Positions 60,429-64,000 of a stretch of DNA of 64,000 nt are shown one piece after another. Location of the stretch: contig NZ_JABWMJ010000005.1 in NCBI RefSeq assembly GCF_013366375.1, forward strand, positions 124,001 through 188,000, read 5' to 3'. The notes beneath the pieces were generated by a model. It did not search any database. It saw nothing but the letters and a program-made list of their open reading frames with translations, and was not told where the DNA came from. Made by a program: the position numbers and the translations under genes. The DNA comes from Rhizobacter koreensis. GTDB lineage: Bacteria > Pseudomonadota > Gammaproteobacteria > Burkholderiales > Burkholderiaceae_C. How positions within the stretch are numbered: the stretch's first letter is position 1; each line of letters starts with the position of its first letter.

Positions 60429-60434
60429 ATTATC
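60429..60434 (-). promoter_or_regulatory. Candidate -10 element of the conflict operon
   Basis: On the minus strand GATAAT (five of six to TATAAT) lies in an AT-rich patch 25-31 nt before the GASH ATG, preceded by a T-rich TTATTCCTT spacer. No good -35 hexamer is found at 16-18 nt, so an activator may be needed. Confidence 0.3.
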
Positions 60435-60660
60435 AAGGAATAATCCCGGACCACTCGTACCGGACGATCGCCCTGCCTCGAGCCGAGCGGATCAGTGGCG
60501 GGTAACGGGGCGACAGCGTGCGTTCGTCCGCGGTGGCCGAAGGGCCGGAACCGCTGCACTCGCGACCCAGGCCGCCTACTGCAATTCACCCGTCGATGGA
60601 GGAGCGGCTTACGCGGTCCGCAGCCGTACGATTGCGCTCCCATGCACGCCCGAGACCTGC

Positions 60661-61130
60661 GTGAAGCTCAACCCCTCGTCCGCACCGACGTCTTCGTTTT
60701 CTAACTCTGCCTCGGCACCATGACCTTCGGCGGCGGCAACGAGGGCATTTGGGGAAGGATTGGTCGGCTGCAGCAGGCCCAGGCTGACGCGCTGGTTGGT
60801 GCGGCCATCGAAGCCAACATTAACTTTCATCGACACCGCCGACGTTTATGCCGCCGGCCGCCCCGAGCAGATCACAGGGCAGGCGCTGCGCAACCTCGAG
60901 ATTGCACGCGACGACCTGGTGATCGCGACCAAGGTGTTCGGCGACATCGAGCGCCGGCCCCAACGCGCGCGGCAACAGCTATAGCCAGATCCTCGCGGGC
61001 CTGAGCGCGAACTTGCAGCGCCTGCAGCTAGCTCGCGTCGACCTGTACCAGATCCACGGGTTCGACCCCGCCACGCCGATCTAGGAGACCGTCCGCGAGC
61101 TCGACATCACGGTGTAGCAGGGCACGTGGC
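60661..61130 (+). pseudogene. Decayed aldo/keto reductase
   Basis: Pieces of one aldo/keto reductase lie in sequence but in different frames: LNPLVRTDVFV, an in-frame stop (about 60701), LCLGTMTFGGGNEGIWGRIG, a frameshift near 60830, IDTADVYAAGRPEQITGQAL and IATKVFGDIE, another shift near 60955, then NARGNSYSQILAGLSANLQR and RVDLYQIHGFDPATPI followed by stops at about 61081 and 61116. At least three frameshifts and three stops make it non-functional. An intact relative would be about 350 residues, so the 3' part is lost too. It marks the right edge of the island. Confidence 0.85.
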
Positions 61131-61257
61131 CGAGTCGCGAGTTCAGCTGCGCGTGGCGGAAATCGAGATCGGCTGAGCGCTGGCCCGCGGTGATGCGCCA
61201 TGCCGCGCTGCAGCCAGCCGGCTCCGGTATCGAGCACCCGCCAAGCCGACCAGCGTC

Positions 61258-63465
61258 TCAGTCCCCCGTCAGCTCAAACTGCCCCACCGCCACCGGCCGC
61301 CCAAACAAATACCCCTGAAACAGCGCACATCCGTGCTGCATCAGGAACTGCCGCTGCTCCTCCGTCTCGACCCCCTCGGCCACCACATCCAGCGAAAACG
61401 CCTGCGCCAATGCCAGGATCGTGCGCACGATGGTCGCGTCGTTCGGATGGGTCAGCACGTCAGCCACGAAGCTGCGGTCGATCTTCAGCTCGTCGAGCGG
61501 AAGGCGCTTCAGGTACGCGAGCGACGAGTATCCGGTGCCGAAGTCGTCGATCGAGAAGCACACGCCGTGTGCCTTCAGCTCGGTCATCTTGACGATGGTC
61601 GCTTCCACGTCGTCGAGGAGCACGCTCTCGGTCAGCTCGAGCTTGAGCAGGTCGGCCCGCGCACCGCTGCGGTCGATGATGTCGGTCACCTGGCGCACGA
61701 AGTCGGCTTGGTGGAACTGGCGCGCGCTCACGTTGACCGAGATCTTCAGCGTCGACGACGCGGGGCTTCGGGACCACCGCACCAGCTGATCGCACGCGGC
61801 CTGCAGCACGTGTCCGCCGAGCTGGTGGATCAAGCCGCATTGCTCGGCCAGCGGGATGAACTCCGCCGGCGGCACGTTGCCCCGCTCGGGGTGCTGCCAG
61901 CGCGCCAGCGCCTCGGCACCCACCACGCGCCGTTCGGCATCGACCACGGGCTGCAGGTAGATCTCCACCTCGCCGCGCTGCAGTCCCGCGCGCAGGCTGG
62001 TTTCGAGCGCGGCACGGGCCAGCATGGCCTCCTGCATGGCGGGGTCGTAGAAGCGCAGCGTGTTGCGGCCGGCACTCTTGGCCTGGTACATCGCGAAGTC
62101 GGCCCGCTTCAGCAACTCGTCGGCGGTGTCGTCCGGCGCGCCGAACAGCACGATGCCGATGCTCGGCGTGCTGCAGCAGGTGGCGCCGTCGATGTCGTAG
62201 GGCATGCCGATCTCGCGCAGCACCATGGTGGCCACCGACTCGGCGTGCGTGGCGGCCTGCATCGCGTCGGCACCGAGGTTCTCGACGATCACCACGAACT
62301 CGTCGCCGCCCATGCGCGCCGCGGTGTCCGCCTGGCGCAGGCAGCCGCTGAGGCGCTGACCGACCTGCTTGAGCAAGGTGTCGCCGGCCGCGTGCCCCTT
62401 GGTGTCGTTGAGATCCTTGAAGTTGTCGAGGTCGATGAACAACAGCGCGCCGTAGCCCGACGTTCGCGCGCTGTTGCCGATGGCGTGCTCCAGCCGGTCG
62501 AGCATCAGGCGCCGGTTCGGCAGTCCGGTGAGCGGGTCGAAAAACGCCAGCCGCTGCGTCTCGGCCTCGGCCAGCCTGCGTTCGGTGACGTCGGAGAAGC
62601 TGCCGACCATGCGCAGGGGCCGGCCCTCGGCGTCCCGCTCGACCACATCGCCGCGCTCCAGAACCCAGATGACGCTGCCGTCCTTGCGCCGCATGCGGTG
62701 CTCGTGGCGGTACGCGCCGTGGCCCTGCAGGCAGCGGTTGATCGCCAGCTTGACCGCGTCGCGGTCCTGGTCGAACACGCAATGGTCGAAGTCGGCGAGG
62801 GTCGAGCTCAGATCGGCCTTCTCGTAGCCCAGCAGTTCGTACCAGCGCTGGTTGTGCTGCAGCCGATCGGTCGCGAGGTCCCAGTCCCAGACGCCCTCGC
62901 CGGTCACGTTGAGCACGTAGCTCAGGCGGCGCTCGCTCTCCTGCACCTGCTGCTGGGCACGTGTGATGTCGGTGATGTCGTGCGCGATGACCAGGATGCG
63001 CGGCAGGCCGTCGTCGCCCATGAAGGGCTTCTTGATCGACTTGAAGTGGCGGGTCTCGCCGGTGCGGTCGTCCGTGGAGTCCTCGAACACGACCACGGTT
63101 TCGCCGCGCGCCATGATCTCGATCACGTTGCGCCGGAAGAACTCGGCCTGCTCGGGCGTGGCGCTGTAGTCGCCGTCGTGCTTGCCCACCATGTCGTCCG
63201 GCGTCGTGCCGTAGAAGTCGGCCACCGGCTTGTTGCACAGCAGGAAGTTGCCCTCGTGGTCCTTCATCACGATGAGGTCGGGGCTCTCGTCGACCACTGT
63301 GCGCAGCAAGGCCCGCTGAGCACGCAGGTCGCGCTCGACGTCGCCGCAGTGCCACGAATCGCCGCTGACGTGTTCCAGCCTCGCGCGCAGCGCGTGGATC
63401 TCGCGGCGCAGCGGCAGGCAGGCGGGTCTGTCGAAAGCGATCGTCGTTTCGACGACGTGATCCAT
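61258..63465 (-). CDS. PAS-PAS-GGDEF-EAL cyclic-di-GMP enzyme
   Basis: A 735-residue signalling protein. An N-terminal coiled-coil-like segment (about 15-50) precedes PAS1 (about 50-170: VVDESPDLIVMKDHEGNFLL) and PAS2 (about 180-300: VLNVTGEGVWDWDLATDRLQ). Then come GGDEF (about 310-470, intact MGGDEF at 385-390, FDPLTGLPNRR) and EAL (about 480-735, EAL at 518-520, with NVSARQF, ELTES and DDFGTGYSS). Both catalytic sets look intact, so it could both make and degrade c-di-GMP. No TM helices are seen, so it is cytoplasmic and probably senses a small ligand or redox signal through PAS. c-di-GMP commonly controls biofilm matrix, which fits the PEP-CTERM genes in this genome. Confidence 0.93.
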   Translation of the reverse strand: MDHVVETTIAFDRPACLPLRREIHALRARLEHVSGDSWHCGDVERDLRAQRALLRTVVDESPDLIVMKDHEGNFLLCNKPVADFYGTTPDDMVGKHDGDYSATPEQAEFFRRNVIEIMARGETVVVFEDSTDDRTGETRHFKSIKKPFMGDDGLPRILVIAHDITDITRAQQQVQESERRLSYVLNVTGEGVWDWDLATDRLQHNQRWYELLGYEKADLSSTLADFDHCVFDQDRDAVKLAINRCLQGHGAYRHEHRMRRKDGSVIWVLERGDVVERDAEGRPLRMVGSFSDVTERRLAEAETQRLAFFDPLTGLPNRRLMLDRLEHAIGNSARTSGYGALLFIDLDNFKDLNDTKGHAAGDTLLKQVGQRLSGCLRQADTAARMGGDEFVVIVENLGADAMQAATHAESVATMVLREIGMPYDIDGATCCSTPSIGIVLFGAPDDTADELLKRADFAMYQAKSAGRNTLRFYDPAMQEAMLARAALETSLRAGLQRGEVEIYLQPVVDAERRVVGAEALARWQHPERGNVPPAEFIPLAEQCGLIHQLGGHVLQAACDQLVRWSRSPASSTLKISVNVSARQFHQADFVRQVTDIIDRSGARADLLKLELTESVLLDDVEATIVKMTELKAHGVCFSIDDFGTGYSSLAYLKRLPLDELKIDRSFVADVLTHPNDATIVRTILALAQAFSLDVVAEGVETEEQRQFLMQHGCALFQGYLFGRPVAVGQFELTGD

Positions 63466-63687
63466 GGATGTCTCGGGGGGGTGTCGGGGCTAGGGGCAGC
63501 GATCTGGAAGGCCGCTCATCTCCCTCATCGGCCCCGGCGGTGCGGACTTGAGCGCTCGAGCTGGGAGACACGCGCACCCTGCAACGATCGATGCGCCGGC
63601 AGCCTGCGCGAGCTGCGCGCGGCGCTCACGATCGCCGACGCCGCTCTAAGATGGCGGCCCGCCCTGCGCCGCGCCGCACCCACGACG

Positions 63688-64000
63688 ATGGACGACGACC
63701 CGACCGTGCTCCCCGCCGACGCGCCGGCCGCCTATGGCGTCGTCGCGATCGTGCTGCACTGGGCGATCGCGGCGCTCATCGTCGGCGCGTTCTTCATCGG
63801 GCTGTCGATGGTCGACCTGCCGTTCTCGCCCCAGCGCTTCAAGCTTTACAACTGGCACAAGTGGATCGGCGTTGCCGTGCTCGCCTTGTCGGCGCTGCGT
63901 CTGCTCTGGCGCGCCGCGGGGCATGCGCCGCCGCCGCTGCCGGCGCACACGCCGGCGTGGCAGCGGCAGGCCTATCGCGGCACGCATCTCGTGTTCTACG
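63688..64000 (+). CDS. Cytochrome b561 family protein, N-terminal part, 3' truncated by window
   Basis: About 104 residues are visible. YGVVAIVLHWAIAALIVGAF is the first helix with the heme-ligand His, FKLYNWHKWIGVAVLALSAL the second with its His, and PAHTPAWQRQAYRGTHLVFY the loop typical of bacterial b561 (YodB/CybB type). This is an inner-membrane diheme protein passing electrons between quinone and a periplasmic partner. The ATG at 63688 precedes the first helix directly. The rest lies beyond the window. Confidence 0.88.
   Translation, partial: MDDDPTVLPADAPAAYGVVAIVLHWAIAALIVGAFFIGLSMVDLPFSPQRFKLYNWHKWIGVAVLALSALRLLWRAAGHAPPPLPAHTPAWQRQAYRGTHLVFY

Larger units (their letters stand above)
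52714..60660. other. Lower-GC accessory block (putative genomic island)
   Basis: From the uvrA stop to the aldo/keto reductase remnant, hand-sampled lines run about 57-62% GC against mostly high-60s and above elsewhere. Codon use is mixed, with TTG/GTG starts and many A/T-ending codons. All genes belong to one conflict-type operon plus one convergent membrane gene. No integrase, tRNA or clear direct repeats were seen at the edges. Confidence 0.6.

Noticed and set aside
60720..61004. A short intact aldo/keto reductase gene
   Set aside because: The family motifs are spread across three frames with in-frame stops, so it is a pseudogene.

Overview
The window looks like chromosomal DNA of a high-GC betaproteobacterium, most likely Burkholderiales. 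The evidence is GC-rich coding with strong third-position G/C bias, three Bug-type (tripartite tricarboxylate) solute-binding proteins, three PEP-CTERM surface proteins, two Liv-type branched-chain amino-acid/amide ABC transporters, and malonyl-CoA synthetase. The genus cannot be told from this stretch. Both ends cut through genes: a thiolase on the left and a cytochrome b561 on the right.

Layout. 1-6.5 kb: thiolase C-terminus, SDR, a large DUF6351-type lipoprotein, a PEP-CTERM protein, a kappa-GST-like isomerase and a DUF4126 membrane protein. 6.6-13.3 kb: ferredoxin-NADP reductase, then a compact Liv transporter in which both permeases are fused and both ATPases are fused, followed by a DUF1289 protein and a second isomerase. 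13.5-25.5 kb: MFS carrier, malonyl-CoA synthetase, TonB-dependent receptor, an unfused five-gene Liv operon and an RcnB-like protein. 26-31 kb: a catabolic group (two Bug proteins, RraA-like aldolase, D-2-hydroxyacid dehydrogenase, SMP-30 lactonase). 31.2-37 kb: LysR regulator and a secreted cluster with two metallo-beta-lactamase (MBL)-fold hydrolases, a PEP-CTERM protein resembling cohesin domains and another exported protein. One MBL enzyme ends in a dockerin-like double calcium loop. 37.6-46.2 kb: Bug protein, self-sufficient P450 with fused reductase, CAP protein, third PEP-CTERM protein, SET protein, two alpha/beta hydrolases and small envelope proteins. 46.3-52.7 kb: a double-length UvrA with four ATPase domains.

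52.7-60.7 kb is a block of visibly lower GC and different codon use. It carries a tight minus-strand operon: GASH helical protein, double-GTPase 2, double-GTPase 1, GAP1 and a caspase-like protease. The last two proteins share the same C-terminal adaptor-like domain. This is the strongest candidate for an unusual system: a predicted NTP-dependent conflict or suicide (antiphage-type) apparatus with a caspase effector. The block is bounded by the uvrA 3' end (with a convergent 3-TM membrane gene) and by a decayed aldo/keto reductase. Beyond it lie a PAS-PAS-GGDEF-EAL protein and the b561 gene.

All calls are from reading the sequence. No database search was run; family names rest on recognised motifs and architecture.
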